Part shown: in pieces, positions 1 to 6,903 of the stretch
How the letters are laid out: each line of letters opens with the position of its first letter
How positions within the stretch are numbered: position 1 is the stretch's first letter
DNA from: Pseudomonadota bacterium
GTDB lineage: Bacteria; Pseudomonadota; Alphaproteobacteria; UBA1280; UBA12223
NCBI GenBank assembly: GCA_002937495.1
Contig: PTJW01000008.1
Location: forward strand, 1-18,452
Direction: 5' to 3'
Length of the DNA: 18,452 bases
Position numbers and translations under genes: made by a program
The notes under the pieces: generated by a model
The model's input: only the letters and a program-made list of their open reading frames with translations
Database searches by the model: none
Told to the model about the DNA's origin: nothing

Positions 1-44
1 ATATAAAATTATGCAGGTATGGTCAAATAAAAAGGATAAAATAA

Positions 45-422
45 ATGAGAAAAATTACAAAACATATTATACACTGCTCTGACTCGCTATATGGAGATGC
101 GCAATCAATTAAAAGATATCATTTAAGTAAAGGTTGGTTAGATATTGGCTATCACTTTGTTATTAAGCAAGACGGTACAATAGAACTTGGTCGGCCATTA
201 GAAAAAATGGGAGCTCATTGTAAGGGACACAACAAACATTCAATAGGTACATGCTTAATTGGTAGAACAGTATTTACAGATAAGCAGTTTGCAAGCTTAA
301 AAAAGTTACATAAAACATTAGTTTCAACAATTGGAGAACTTGAAGTTTACGGGCATTACCAATTAACAGAAAACAAAACTTGCCCAAACTTTAATGCAAA
401 ACAAGTATTGAGTAAAATATAA
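45..422 (+). CDS. T7-lysozyme-type N-acetylmuramoyl-L-alanine amidase (endolysin)
   Basis: A 125-residue zinc amidase of the Amidase_2/PGRP fold, the family that cuts the bond between N-acetylmuramic acid and the peptide stem of peptidoglycan. The T7-lysozyme active site is visible: zinc ligands His10, His104 and Cys113, with Tyr36 (in GYHF) and Lys111 (in KTCP) as the catalytic pair. The segment SIGTCLIG (66-73) matches the conserved core strand. There is no signal peptide, so release to the wall would need a holin, and the next gene encodes a probable one with a one-base overlap. AAAGGA at 31-36 lies 8 bases before the ATG. The TAA at 42-44 abuts this ATG, so an upstream gene could end there, but too little is shown to tell. 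This is a phage or gene-transfer-agent lysis enzyme by family; whether it still works in lysis is inference. Confidence 0.88.
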   Translation: MRKITKHIIHCSDSLYGDAQSIKRYHLSKGWLDIGYHFVIKQDGTIELGRPLEKMGAHCKGHNKHSIGTCLIGRTVFTDKQFASLKKLHKTLVSTIGELEVYGHYQLTENKTCPNFNAKQVLSKI

Positions 423-808
423 TGAAGCTAGCAATCACTACAGCAATAGCTGCTGCATTATCTAAGTTTAAAGGTTCAAAAAAAGCAATAGACTTGGGTA
501 TAAGTGAAGATATTATAAATGCAGTTAATAGTTATTTATCAAAAGATATAGAGTTAGATAAAAACCTAGCAGAGCAAATAAAAAATGCACAAGAACATGA
601 TATTTCAATTGGGCAAAAACTAAGCAACTTGGTTATTAACTTAAGAGGTTTAATTAGGCCTTTATGCACAATAGTTATTTTAACATGGTACTTATATGCA
701 AAGTTAAATAACATAAACCTTACAACAGAAGATTATTCAATAATTGGTGGAGTTTTAGCCTTTTGGTTTGGCTTTAGAACTTATGAAAAAAAGAATAGAA
801 TATTTTAA
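422..808 (+). CDS. Probable holin, resembling the gene-transfer-agent 3TM holin family
   Basis: A 128-residue protein whose start overlaps the amidase stop (TAATG), so the two are probably translationally coupled. The N-terminal half is soluble and partly charged, after a short alanine-rich start. An R-P pair (79-80) opens a hydrophobic segment of about residues 81-95, and a second runs over about 105-118 and ends in WFGFRTYEKK (115-124). The Arg-Pro before the first segment and the W-x-G-x-R-x-x-E-K ending are the pattern I associate with the family called 'holin of 3TMs, for gene-transfer release' (PF11351). The family assignment rests on my recognition of this pattern and on the endolysin next door; no profile search was run. 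By family role it would make the inner-membrane holes that let the endolysin reach the wall. Confidence 0.68.
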   Translation: MKLAITTAIAAALSKFKGSKKAIDLGISEDIINAVNSYLSKDIELDKNLAEQIKNAQEHDISIGQKLSNLVINLRGLIRPLCTIVILTWYLYAKLNNINLTTEDYSIIGGVLAFWFGFRTYEKKNRIF

Positions 809-870
809 TTAATTGTCAGATAAAATAATGTGTTGTTATCTATAAGTTAATACATAACCAATCAAGTTTA

Positions 871-898
871 TTGATAGCTTTATTCTATGTAATATTTA
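871..898 (+). promoter_or_regulatory. Candidate sigma-70-like promoter for the small membrane gene
   Basis: TTGATA (871-876) and TATTTA (893-898) are separated by 16 bases. Transcription would begin near 905, downstream of the in-frame ATG at 900, which supports 936 as the real start. The match is modest in such AT-rich DNA. Confidence 0.3.
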
Positions 899-935
899 TA
901 TGGATTATAAGTTATTAACTCTAAAGGAAAATAAT

Positions 936-1223
936 ATGTTATTCTTAACGCACGGTTTCATTGCTGTACTTGTTTCAGTTACACTAGCTTATGAGAAAAA
1001 TAAATGGGGCGATGCTGTTGTTGCGTCACTGTTCTCATTTCTTATTTGTGGTGCAATTGGGCAGTTTCCTGATGCTATGAACCTTCAATTGGTATGGCTT
1101 AACATACTACTTAGTATTACTATTACAGGTATATTTATAGAAAATAAAAAAAGACGCTATATCGGTATATTTGTAGCTACTGTAGGCTTAGCTGCTTACA
1201 TATTTTTTAAATATGTAGCTTAA
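936..1223 (+). CDS. Small multi-spanning membrane protein, unknown
   Basis: A 95-residue, very hydrophobic protein I do not recognise. Hydrophobic stretches lie at about 4-18, 27-42, 52-68 and 76-92, giving three or four membrane spans, with the basic run KKRR at 71-74 before the last one. An in-frame ATG exists 36 bases upstream at 900, but I chose 936 because AAAGGA (923-928) sits 7 bases before it and the likely promoter would start transcription after 900. It follows the holin by about 130 bases on the same strand and ends at a shared terminator. It might be a third part of the lysis locus (for example an antiholin or accessory holin) or an unrelated membrane protein. Position is the only argument for a link. 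Confidence 0.6.
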   Translation: MLFLTHGFIAVLVSVTLAYEKNKWGDAVVASLFSFLICGAIGQFPDAMNLQLVWLNILLSITITGIFIENKKRRYIGIFVATVGLAAYIFFKYVA

Positions 1224-1228
1224 TTACG

Positions 1229-1269
1229 AAAAAAAGATGCTTATTTATTAATAGCATCTTTTTTGTTTT
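1229..1269. terminator. Bidirectional rho-independent terminator
   Basis: A perfect 12-bp stem, AAAAAAGATGCT (1230-1241) with AGCATCTTTTTT (1253-1264), has an 11-base loop. It carries T tracts on both strands and serves the plus-strand membrane gene and the minus-strand esterase. Confidence 0.85.
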
Positions 1270-1281
1270 TATAATAAGTTA

Positions 1282-1926
1282 TTAGTCTGTTAATAAAATT
1301 CTTTTTAAGAACTTAGTAGTTTTTTGAATTCCTTGTAATGAAATACCATGTTCTAAACCTTCTTCAAGTTCTACAGTTGTATCATTAAATCCTAGTTTTT
1401 CTAATTCTTGTTCAGCTTGTACTGACCCTTCATAAGGAACAACCTCATCATTAATACCATGGTAGAAAATAACTGGGAATTTGTTGTAGTTACCTTCTTC
1501 AAGTTCTTCTTGCCACATCATTAAGCCAGAGTATGCAACTAAACCAGCTAGCTTATTTTCAAAACGAGGTAGGCTGTATAGGCTTGTCATAGTACCTTGA
1601 GAAAAACTAACAACTGCAACATCTTTATGTTCAATGTTATGCTTTTCTACAATTGAATTAATGTATTCTTCAAGGATATTTTTAGCTTTTTCAATACCGT
1701 CTTTATCTCTAAATGTCCAGTTATTGTCGCTAAACCATTGGTAACCCATACCAAATGGAGTAGAGCTTGGAGCAGTAGGAGAGTAAAATGCAGTATTTGG
1801 TAATTCTTTTGCATAAAACTCAGCAAGTGAAATTAAGTCTTGCCCGTCAGCGCCAAAGCCGTGTAAAAAGATAACAACTTTTTTTACTTCTGCTAAATCA
1901 GTCATAAATTTGTAATCAACTAACAT
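1282..1926 (-). CDS. Alpha/beta hydrolase, phospholipase/carboxylesterase family
   Basis: A 214-residue serine hydrolase of the Abhydrolase_2 (carboxylesterase/lysophospholipase) family, about the usual length. The oxyanion-hole region LHGFGADGQDL is at 21-31. The likely triad is Ser109 in SFSQG, Asp160 in GINDEVVP and His193 in LEHG. The first glycine of the canonical G-x-S-x-G elbow is Ser107 here, which is unusual. There is no signal peptide, so it should be cytosolic, acting on small esters or acyl groups; the substrate is unknown. Read on the minus strand, AAAGGA lies about 7 bases before the ATG. It is divergent from the SLC13 permease across about 80 bases and convergent with the membrane gene at a shared terminator. 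Confidence 0.9.
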   Translation of the reverse strand: MLVDYKFMTDLAEVKKVVIFLHGFGADGQDLISLAEFYAKELPNTAFYSPTAPSSTPFGMGYQWFSDNNWTFRDKDGIEKAKNILEEYINSIVEKHNIEHKDVAVVSFSQGTMTSLYSLPRFENKLAGLVAYSGLMMWQEELEEGNYNKFPVIFYHGINDEVVPYEGSVQAEQELEKLGFNDTTVELEEGLEHGISLQGIQKTTKFLKRILLTD

Positions 1927-1936
1927 AAAAAAATCC

Positions 1937-1972
1937 TTTCAATTTATTTGCTTTAAGACTATACTAATTAGT
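1937..1972 (+). promoter_or_regulatory. Candidate permease promoter overlapping a perfect 10-bp palindrome
   Basis: TTTCAA (1937-1942) and TATACT (1960-1965) are 17 bases apart and point to the permease. The palindrome ACTAATTAGT (1963-1972) overlaps the -10 box and the expected start point, between two divergent genes. It could be an operator, but short AT palindromes arise easily by chance. Confidence 0.3.
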
Positions 1973-2006
1973 GTTAAAATTCAACATATAAAAAGAAATA
2001 TTTATT

Positions 2007-3764
2007 ATGGAAACATTTACAGTTATAGCTATTTTATTATTATCATTAGTATTATTTATGCAAAATAAATTACGAGTAGATTTAGTTGCATTAATTGTTT
2101 TAGCATTATTAATGGTTTTTGGCTTTGTTACAGATACTCAGGCATTTTCAGGTTTATCAAACCCGGTAGTAATTACAATTGCATGTATGCTTATACTTTC
2201 AAGAGCATTAGAGCTAACAGGGGTTATATCATATGTTGTATTTAAGGTTAAACCGTATGTAGGTAACTCATTAGTTGGAGTTTTATTATTTACAGTAGCA
2301 GTATGTGGTTTATTTTCTGCATTTGTAAATAACACAGCAGCAGTTGCTATTATGATTCCAATTTTAAGTGCATTATGTAAAGAAAAACAAATTAAAAAAG
2401 AACAGCTTTTAATGCCTTTATCATTTGCTGCACAGTTTGGTGGAATGTGTACTTTAATTGGTACATCTCCAAACTTACTTGTAAACCAGGCTTTATTAGA
2501 TAATAACTTACAAGGTTTTGAAATGTTCTCATTTACAAAGCTTGCATTAATATTTTTTGTTGTTGGTACTATTTATTTAGTTTTTGCATCAAAGTATATT
2601 TTAAGTAAAAAGCAATCTCAAAATGAAGAAGACTCATACTCTTTAGAAGATTACTTAATTGAACTAAGAGTTCTAGAAAGTTCAAAATTAATTGGCGAGA
2701 AATTAAATAAAAATGCCTTAAATGATATTGCTAATGTTCGTATTATTCAAATGATTAGAAACGACGAACTTCGTTGGGCAACCGAAGAAGTTTTAATACA
2801 AGAAGGTGATAAACTAATTTTACGAGCTGATGTAAGTAAGGTTATGGATATAATGTCATCATTAGGTTTAGAAAACTGGGCTAGTGAAAAGATAGACCTT
2901 GAGCATCATGACTTAAAGCTTATGGAAGTTGTTTTATCAAATAAATCAAATTTAATTAATAGAGCTATTTCGCAGCTATCAATGCTTAATAAGCATAAAA
3001 TTGCTATTTTAGGTGTAAAAAGACATGGTACAGTTTTAAGAAGTAGAATATCGGAAGTTTCATTACAAGATGGCGACACTTTATTATTACAAGGTACTCG
3101 TAGCTCTATAAATGAGTTTAGTAAAAATAGAGATCTTCTATTATTAAACGAACATTCTGAAATGTACTATAATAAAGATAAAATGCTTACTGCAACATTT
3201 GCAATGTTTGCTGTTGTCGGTTTAGTTAGTTTAAATGTTTTAAGTATTTTACAGGCTTCATTTTTTGCAGTTATTTTATTAATTATGAGTAAAACTATTA
3301 GATTATCGCAGTGTTATAGAGCAGTAGATATTAAAATTATAGTTTTAATTGCTTGTTTATTGCCATTATCTCATGTAATGCAGGAGCAAGGCTTAATAGC
3401 ATCATTTGCTGATTTTATTAATAATAACGCACAAAATTATGGTCCTTACATGTTACTTGCAATTATTTACTTTACAAGTATGGTTGTTAGTGCGTTTATG
3501 TCAAATGCTGTTTGTGCAATTTTAATGACACCAATTGCAATTTCATTAGCAACATCGTTTGGTATTAGTTATTACCCATTAGTGCTTGCTGTAATGTTTG
3601 CAAGTTCAAGCTGTTTTAGTACTCCGGTTGGTTATCAAACTAACTTAATGGTAATGTCTGCAGGTAATTATAGTTACTTAGACTTTATAAAAGTAGGGTT
3701 ATTACTGAATATTATATTCTTTATTTTAAGCATTGTAATTATTCCAATTTTTTACCCTTTTTAG
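2007..3764 (+). CDS. SLC13-type (DASS) permease with two RCK_C domains
   Basis: A 585-residue inner-membrane transporter of the SLC13/DASS (ion transporter) superfamily, whose members move dicarboxylates, sulfate or similar anions with sodium or protons. Two membrane halves (about 1-200 and 395-583) flank a cytosolic insert holding two TrkA-C/RCK_C-like domains at about 211-290 and 297-375. Signature segments are NNTAAVAIMIPI (108-119) with GTSPNLLVN (152-160) in the first half, and MSNAVCAILMTPI (498-510) with STPVGYQTNLMVM (538-550) in the second. The halves thus mirror each other as inverted-repeat binding hairpins. RCK_C domains usually bind small ligands and suggest gating. The substrate cannot be read from the sequence. 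The ribosome site is weak (only an AAGAAA-like run), and no terminator hairpin follows. Confidence 0.9.
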   Translation: METFTVIAILLLSLVLFMQNKLRVDLVALIVLALLMVFGFVTDTQAFSGLSNPVVITIACMLILSRALELTGVISYVVFKVKPYVGNSLVGVLLFTVAVCGLFSAFVNNTAAVAIMIPILSALCKEKQIKKEQLLMPLSFAAQFGGMCTLIGTSPNLLVNQALLDNNLQGFEMFSFTKLALIFFVVGTIYLVFASKYILSKKQSQNEEDSYSLEDYLIELRVLESSKLIGEKLNKNALNDIANVRIIQMIRNDELRWATEEVLIQEGDKLILRADVSKVMDIMSSLGLENWASEKIDLEHHDLKLMEVVLSNKSNLINRAISQLSMLNKHKIAILGVKRHGTVLRSRISEVSLQDGDTLLLQGTRSSINEFSKNRDLLLLNEHSEMYYNKDKMLTATFAMFAVVGLVSLNVLSILQASFFAVILLIMSKTIRLSQCYRAVDIKIIVLIACLLPLSHVMQEQGLIASFADFINNNAQNYGPYMLLAIIYFTSMVVSAFMSNAVCAILMTPIAISLATSFGISYYPLVLAVMFASSSCFSTPVGYQTNLMVMSAGNYSYLDFIKVGLLLNIIFFILSIVIIPIFYPF

Positions 3765-3765
3765 C

Positions 3766-3794
3766 TTGTGAAATTATCAAAAAAATAGTATTAT
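3766..3794 (+). promoter_or_regulatory. Promoter of the hemC-hemD-nth operon
   Basis: TTGTGA (3766-3771) and TATTAT (3789-3794) are exactly 17 bases apart, a good sigma-70-like promoter. Transcription would begin near 3801, about 50 bases before hemC. The interrupted palindrome GTTAAA-G-TTTAAC (3796-3808) covers that start point and could be an operator. Confidence 0.5.
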
Positions 3795-3849
3795 AGTTAA
3801 AGTTTAACAAACATATTGTCCGAAATAAGTAAAAATAGGAAAAAGATTA

Positions 3850-4782
3850 ATGCATTTTAAAATTGCGACAAGAAAAAGTAAACTAGCCCAGATTCAAGCG
3901 AATGCTGTAGGCGCAAAGTTAGAAGAAATTGGACACTCTTATGAATTAGTTCTTATTATTTCAACAGGTGATAAATCTCAAAAAACAAATGGTGATTTAT
4001 CTAAAGACGGTGGTAAAGGTGCTTTTATTAAAGAAGTACAAGAAGCCGTTGCAAGAGGCGAAGCTGATATTGCAGTACACTCAATGAAAGATGTACCATC
4101 AGACTTTGAAAGACCAGAAGGTTTTGTTATTCCTTCAGTATTAGAAAGAGAAAACCATAGAGATGTAGTTATCACTCGTAAAAATGATACTTTCTTAATG
4201 CTAGAAAAGGGCGCTAAAATTGGTACATCTTCAATTAGAAGAGCAAGCCAATTAAGAGCAACATTCCCATATTTAGATGTTGTGCATTTTAGAGGTAATG
4301 TAGACTCTAGATTAGAAAAACTAGATAATGGCGATGTTGATGCTATTATTTTAGCTCAAGCAGGTATTAGTCGTTTAGGTTTAGATGCAAGAATTGATGA
4401 GGTTTTAGAATCTGATATTATGATGCCAGCATTTGGCCAAGGTATTATTGGTATTGAATGTAAGGCAGATGCTGCAGATATAATTGCAGAATTAAAGAAA
4501 ATTAACCATGAAGAAACATTTACATGCTTAACTGTAGAAAGAGCAATTACAAATGGTCTAAAAGGTAACTGTCATACTCCAATGGCTGGTTACTGTGAGT
4601 ATTCTGCAGGTGGCTCATTAAGAGTTGTTGCACTAGTATCTTCAAAAGATGGTTCTGAAATTATTAGATCAAGATTTAAAGAAAAAAATACAGACCCAGC
4701 TGCTTTAGGTGAAAAGGTTGCAAAGGACCTTATCTCTCAAGGTGCTGATGAACTAATTAAAGAAACATCAGTTAACGACTAA
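3850..4782 (+). CDS. hemC: Hydroxymethylbilane synthase (porphobilinogen deaminase)
   Basis: Joins four porphobilinogen molecules into the linear tetrapyrrole hydroxymethylbilane in the cytosol, a step of haem synthesis. The 310-residue length is normal. Visible motifs are ATRKSKLA (6-13), HSMKDVP (77-83) with the catalytic aspartate Asp81, GTSSIRRASQL (125-135), RGNVDSRL (148-155) and PAFGQGIIGIE (193-203). Cys241, in LKGNCHTPMAGYC, is the expected attachment point of the dipyrromethane cofactor; the usual Gln after it is His here. AGGA at 3837-3840 lies 9 bases before the ATG. hemD follows after 20 bases, then nth, with no internal terminator, so the three are probably one transcript. Confidence 0.97.
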   Translation: MHFKIATRKSKLAQIQANAVGAKLEEIGHSYELVLIISTGDKSQKTNGDLSKDGGKGAFIKEVQEAVARGEADIAVHSMKDVPSDFERPEGFVIPSVLERENHRDVVITRKNDTFLMLEKGAKIGTSSIRRASQLRATFPYLDVVHFRGNVDSRLEKLDNGDVDAIILAQAGISRLGLDARIDEVLESDIMMPAFGQGIIGIECKADAADIIAELKKINHEETFTCLTVERAITNGLKGNCHTPMAGYCEYSAGGSLRVVALVSSKDGSEIIRSRFKEKNTDPAALGEKVAKDLISQGADELIKETSVND

Positions 4783-4802
4783 TCAAATAAAGTTATTACT
4801 AT

Positions 4803-5492
4803 ATGAAAAATCTACTTGTTTTAAGAAATGAAACATCGCTTGAAAGATCAAACGAGTTTTTTGAAAAAAACAGCGTAGATTTTTTTTCATTCCCAATTTC
4901 AATATCTAAGCCATTAAGTTTAGATTTATCTAATATAGATACAGATATTTTTTTAGTAACAAGTTTAAATGCATACCAAGCTGTTAAAGATAATTTAGAT
5001 ATTTTAAAGCAAAAAAAAGTATATTGTTTAAACAAGCATATTGCAGATAAATTAAAAGATATAGGAGTTGTTAAACTAGATTGGGATAATACAAAACAGT
5101 TAGCTCAATATATTATTAATAATGAAAAATCAGGTGCTAAAATTGTACACTTATGTGCAGATAATGCTAACAAGTTATTTTATGACTCTTTAATAGAAAA
5201 TGGCTTTAAAATAACAGAAGTAAACGCCTATGAAACATCATTTGTAGAAAACTTTGATGAAAATATAATCAATGCTTTGAAATCTGAAGAAATTAAGTAT
5301 ATTATGGTATTTAGCTTAGCATCTATAAAGGCTATGCTAGATATTTTAAAACTAAATAACCTAGATTATAAAAACTATAAAATAATTTGTTTTAGTAAAA
5401 AAATGGCACAAGGCTTAAGCCCATATTATGCCTATAATAGCAAAATAGAAGATATGCTAGAAATATACTTAAATTTAGAAGGTAAAAAATAA
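4803..5492 (+). CDS. hemD: Uroporphyrinogen-III synthase
   Basis: A 229-residue HEM4-family protein that cyclises hydroxymethylbilane to uroporphyrinogen III with inversion of ring D. The family is very divergent in sequence, so the call leans on the position directly after hemC. Supporting signs are the start NLLVLRNE (3-10), matching the usual opening strand, VTSLNAYQAV where family members have a TSxNA segment, and FSLASIKAML in the second lobe, all consistent with the two-lobed fold. No clear Shine-Dalgarno sequence precedes the ATG, so it may depend on ribosomes arriving from hemC. Its TAA overlaps the nth ATG by one base (TAATG). The gene is noticeably AT-rich and lysine-rich, with many homopolymeric A and T runs. 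Confidence 0.85.
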   Translation: MKNLLVLRNETSLERSNEFFEKNSVDFFSFPISISKPLSLDLSNIDTDIFLVTSLNAYQAVKDNLDILKQKKVYCLNKHIADKLKDIGVVKLDWDNTKQLAQYIINNEKSGAKIVHLCADNANKLFYDSLIENGFKITEVNAYETSFVENFDENIINALKSEEIKYIMVFSLASIKAMLDILKLNNLDYKNYKIICFSKKMAQGLSPYYAYNSKIEDMLEIYLNLEGKK

Positions 5493-6142
5493 TGAAAAAA
5501 GCAGATGTAGCAAAGGTTTTTGATATATTTTATAACTTAAACCCAGAGCCTAAAGGCGAGCTAGATTCTACAAATACATATACATTACTTGTAGCAGTAG
5601 CACTTTCTGCTCAAGCAACAGATGTTGGTGTAAACAAAGCTACAAAAGAGTTATTTGAAATTGTTTCAACACCTCAAGATATGCTAAAGCTTGGTGAAGA
5701 AGAGCTTATTAAACATATTAAGAGTATTGGTTTATATAAAACTAAAGCTAAAAATGTTATGAAAATGGCAGAGCAATTAGTAGAGCTGCACAATGGTGAA
5801 GTTCCAAATGATCAAAAAGCTTTAGAAAACTTAGCAGGAGTGGGTCGTAAAACAGCAAATGTTGTAAGAAATATTGCATTTGGCGAGCCAACAATTGCAG
5901 TTGATACTCATTTATTTAGAGTTTCAAACAGAACAGGTATGGCACCAGGTAAAAACCCATTACAAGTAGAAAAAGCATTAGCTAAGGTAATTCCTGCAAA
6001 GTATGTTGTTCCATCTCATCATTGGTTAATTTTACATGGTCGATATATTTGTAAAGCTAGAAAGCCAGAATGTGATAAGTGTCCAATTACACAATATTGC
6101 AAATTCTATAAAGATAAAGAAAATAAACTAAACTTTTCATAA
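5492..6142 (+). CDS. nth: Endonuclease III, DNA glycosylase/AP lyase
   Basis: A 216-residue base-excision repair enzyme that removes oxidised pyrimidines and nicks the abasic site. The helix-hairpin-helix LAGVGRKTANVV (114-125) contains the catalytic lysine Lys120, and Asp138 in AVDTHLFRVSNR is the second catalytic residue. The C-terminal [4Fe-4S] loop is complete: Cys187, Cys194, Cys197 and Cys203, in the classic C-x6-C-x2-C-x5-C spacing. Length and motifs are standard. It is coupled to hemD by a one-base overlap, with AAGG about 10 bases before the ATG, and a terminator follows immediately. Pairing with haem genes has no obvious functional reason beyond both being housekeeping. Confidence 0.97.
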   Translation: MKKADVAKVFDIFYNLNPEPKGELDSTNTYTLLVAVALSAQATDVGVNKATKELFEIVSTPQDMLKLGEEELIKHIKSIGLYKTKAKNVMKMAEQLVELHNGEVPNDQKALENLAGVGRKTANVVRNIAFGEPTIAVDTHLFRVSNRTGMAPGKNPLQVEKALAKVIPAKYVVPSHHWLILHGRYICKARKPECDKCPITQYCKFYKDKENKLNFS

Positions 6143-6144
6143 AA

Positions 6145-6168
6145 AATCCCCAGTGTAGGGGCTTTTTT
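6145..6168 (+). terminator. Rho-independent terminator after nth
   Basis: CCCC (6148-6151) pairs with GGGG (6158-6161) across a six-base loop, flanked by an A run and a TTTTTT tract at 6163-6168. The short GC stem directly follows the nth stop codon. Confidence 0.75.
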
Positions 6169-6178
6169 AGTTCTTAGA

Positions 6179-6208
6179 TTGCTTTTTTTAAAAAAGTAGT
6201 TATATTAT
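6179..6208 (+). promoter_or_regulatory. Candidate promoter for the 6243 membrane gene
   Basis: TTGCTT (6179-6184) is followed by TATATT at 6201-6206 (16-base gap) or TATTAT at 6203-6208 (18-base gap). Transcription would start near 6214, leaving the in-frame ATG at 6216 almost at the 5' end and favouring the start at 6243. Confidence 0.35.
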
Positions 6209-6242
6209 ATAGCATATGTACCTTCTTAAAAGGATTCTTTTT

Positions 6243-6869
6243 ATGGACAACTTACCTGTTGTATATGTAGAAAGGGAAACCTCTCTTAAATTATTTAAAC
6301 GGCTAGCAGCTCGTTTTTTCTTTATGGCTGGTAACCTGTGGCTTAACATTATTACTGGTAATTTTAATAAAAATAAATTATGGTGTTTGAAACATCACTA
6401 TGTTGGAATTCAAAACATTTCAGCGGTTGCATGCACAATTGCAAGTGTGTTATTTGTTTTTAATATTTCAGCAGTTGATACATGGTTTTACATTACTGTA
6501 GCTAATATGTTTATATTGCTGTTTTTAGTAATTATTACACCAAAGCTTAAGCGACATTATGTTTTATTTGTTATTTGCTTTTTCTCAGCGGTTTTCCCAT
6601 CTTTAGGTGCAAAACAAGCATTAGTAAAAGTGTCGTTTATAGTTTTAAGTAAAGTTGAGTATGAAATTGATGATTACTTAAACCCTAAACCAATATATCA
6701 AGTTTGCGATACTAAAGTTGGTTCATGTGTTGAAGTTTCAGCAATGGAATACGAAGAAATAGTAATTGAAATTTTTGCCGAAAATAAAAAGCAAAATCAA
6801 TCAAATGAACCAGAATTTATTTATTGGAATTACTACCATAAAGTATACTCGAATAAATCAATTATATAA
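6243..6869 (+). CDS. Unrecognised membrane protein with extracytoplasmic or cytosolic tail
   Basis: A 208-residue protein I cannot place in a family. Residues 1-50 are soluble and basic (RETSLKLFKRLAARF). Three hydrophobic segments follow at about 57-76, 80-99 and 106-124, and then a soluble tail of about 75 residues with two cysteines (155 and 162) and many acidic and aromatic residues. An in-frame ATG at 6216 would add nine residues, but AAAAGGA (6228-6234) lies 8 bases before 6243, so I use the latter. The gene is monocistronic, between the nth terminator and a shared hairpin with fdxA. The function is unknown, and neither neighbour suggests a role. Confidence 0.75.
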   Translation: MDNLPVVYVERETSLKLFKRLAARFFFMAGNLWLNIITGNFNKNKLWCLKHHYVGIQNISAVACTIASVLFVFNISAVDTWFYITVANMFILLFLVIITPKLKRHYVLFVICFFSAVFPSLGAKQALVKVSFIVLSKVEYEIDDYLNPKPIYQVCDTKVGSCVEVSAMEYEEIVIEIFAENKKQNQSNEPEFIYWNYYHKVYSNKSII

Positions 6870-6871
6870 CC

Positions 6872-6903
6872 AAAAAAGACCTCCGTTTGGAGGTCTTTTT
6901 TTT
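6872..6903. terminator. Bidirectional terminator between the membrane gene and fdxA
   Basis: A perfect stem of about 13 bp, with GACCTCC (6878-6884) and GGAGGTC (6889-6895) as its core, closes a four-base loop. It is flanked by an A run and a T run. The fdxA stop codon (complement of 6902-6904) overlaps the edge of the T tract. Confidence 0.92.

Noticed and set aside
1..44. Possible end of an upstream gene (a frame open from base 3 to the TAA at 42-44)
   Set aside because: Only 13 codons are visible and nothing in them can be recognised, so it could equally be leader sequence.
900..935. Longer start for the small membrane protein
   Set aside because: No ribosome site, and the likely promoter would start transcription after this ATG; the ATG at 936 has AAAGGA at good spacing.
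532..5035. Short open frames on the minus strand at 532-714, 2138-2335, 3978-4175 and 4799-5035
   Set aside because: Each lies wholly or almost wholly inside a convincing plus-strand gene, has no ribosome site of note, and encodes no recognisable protein.
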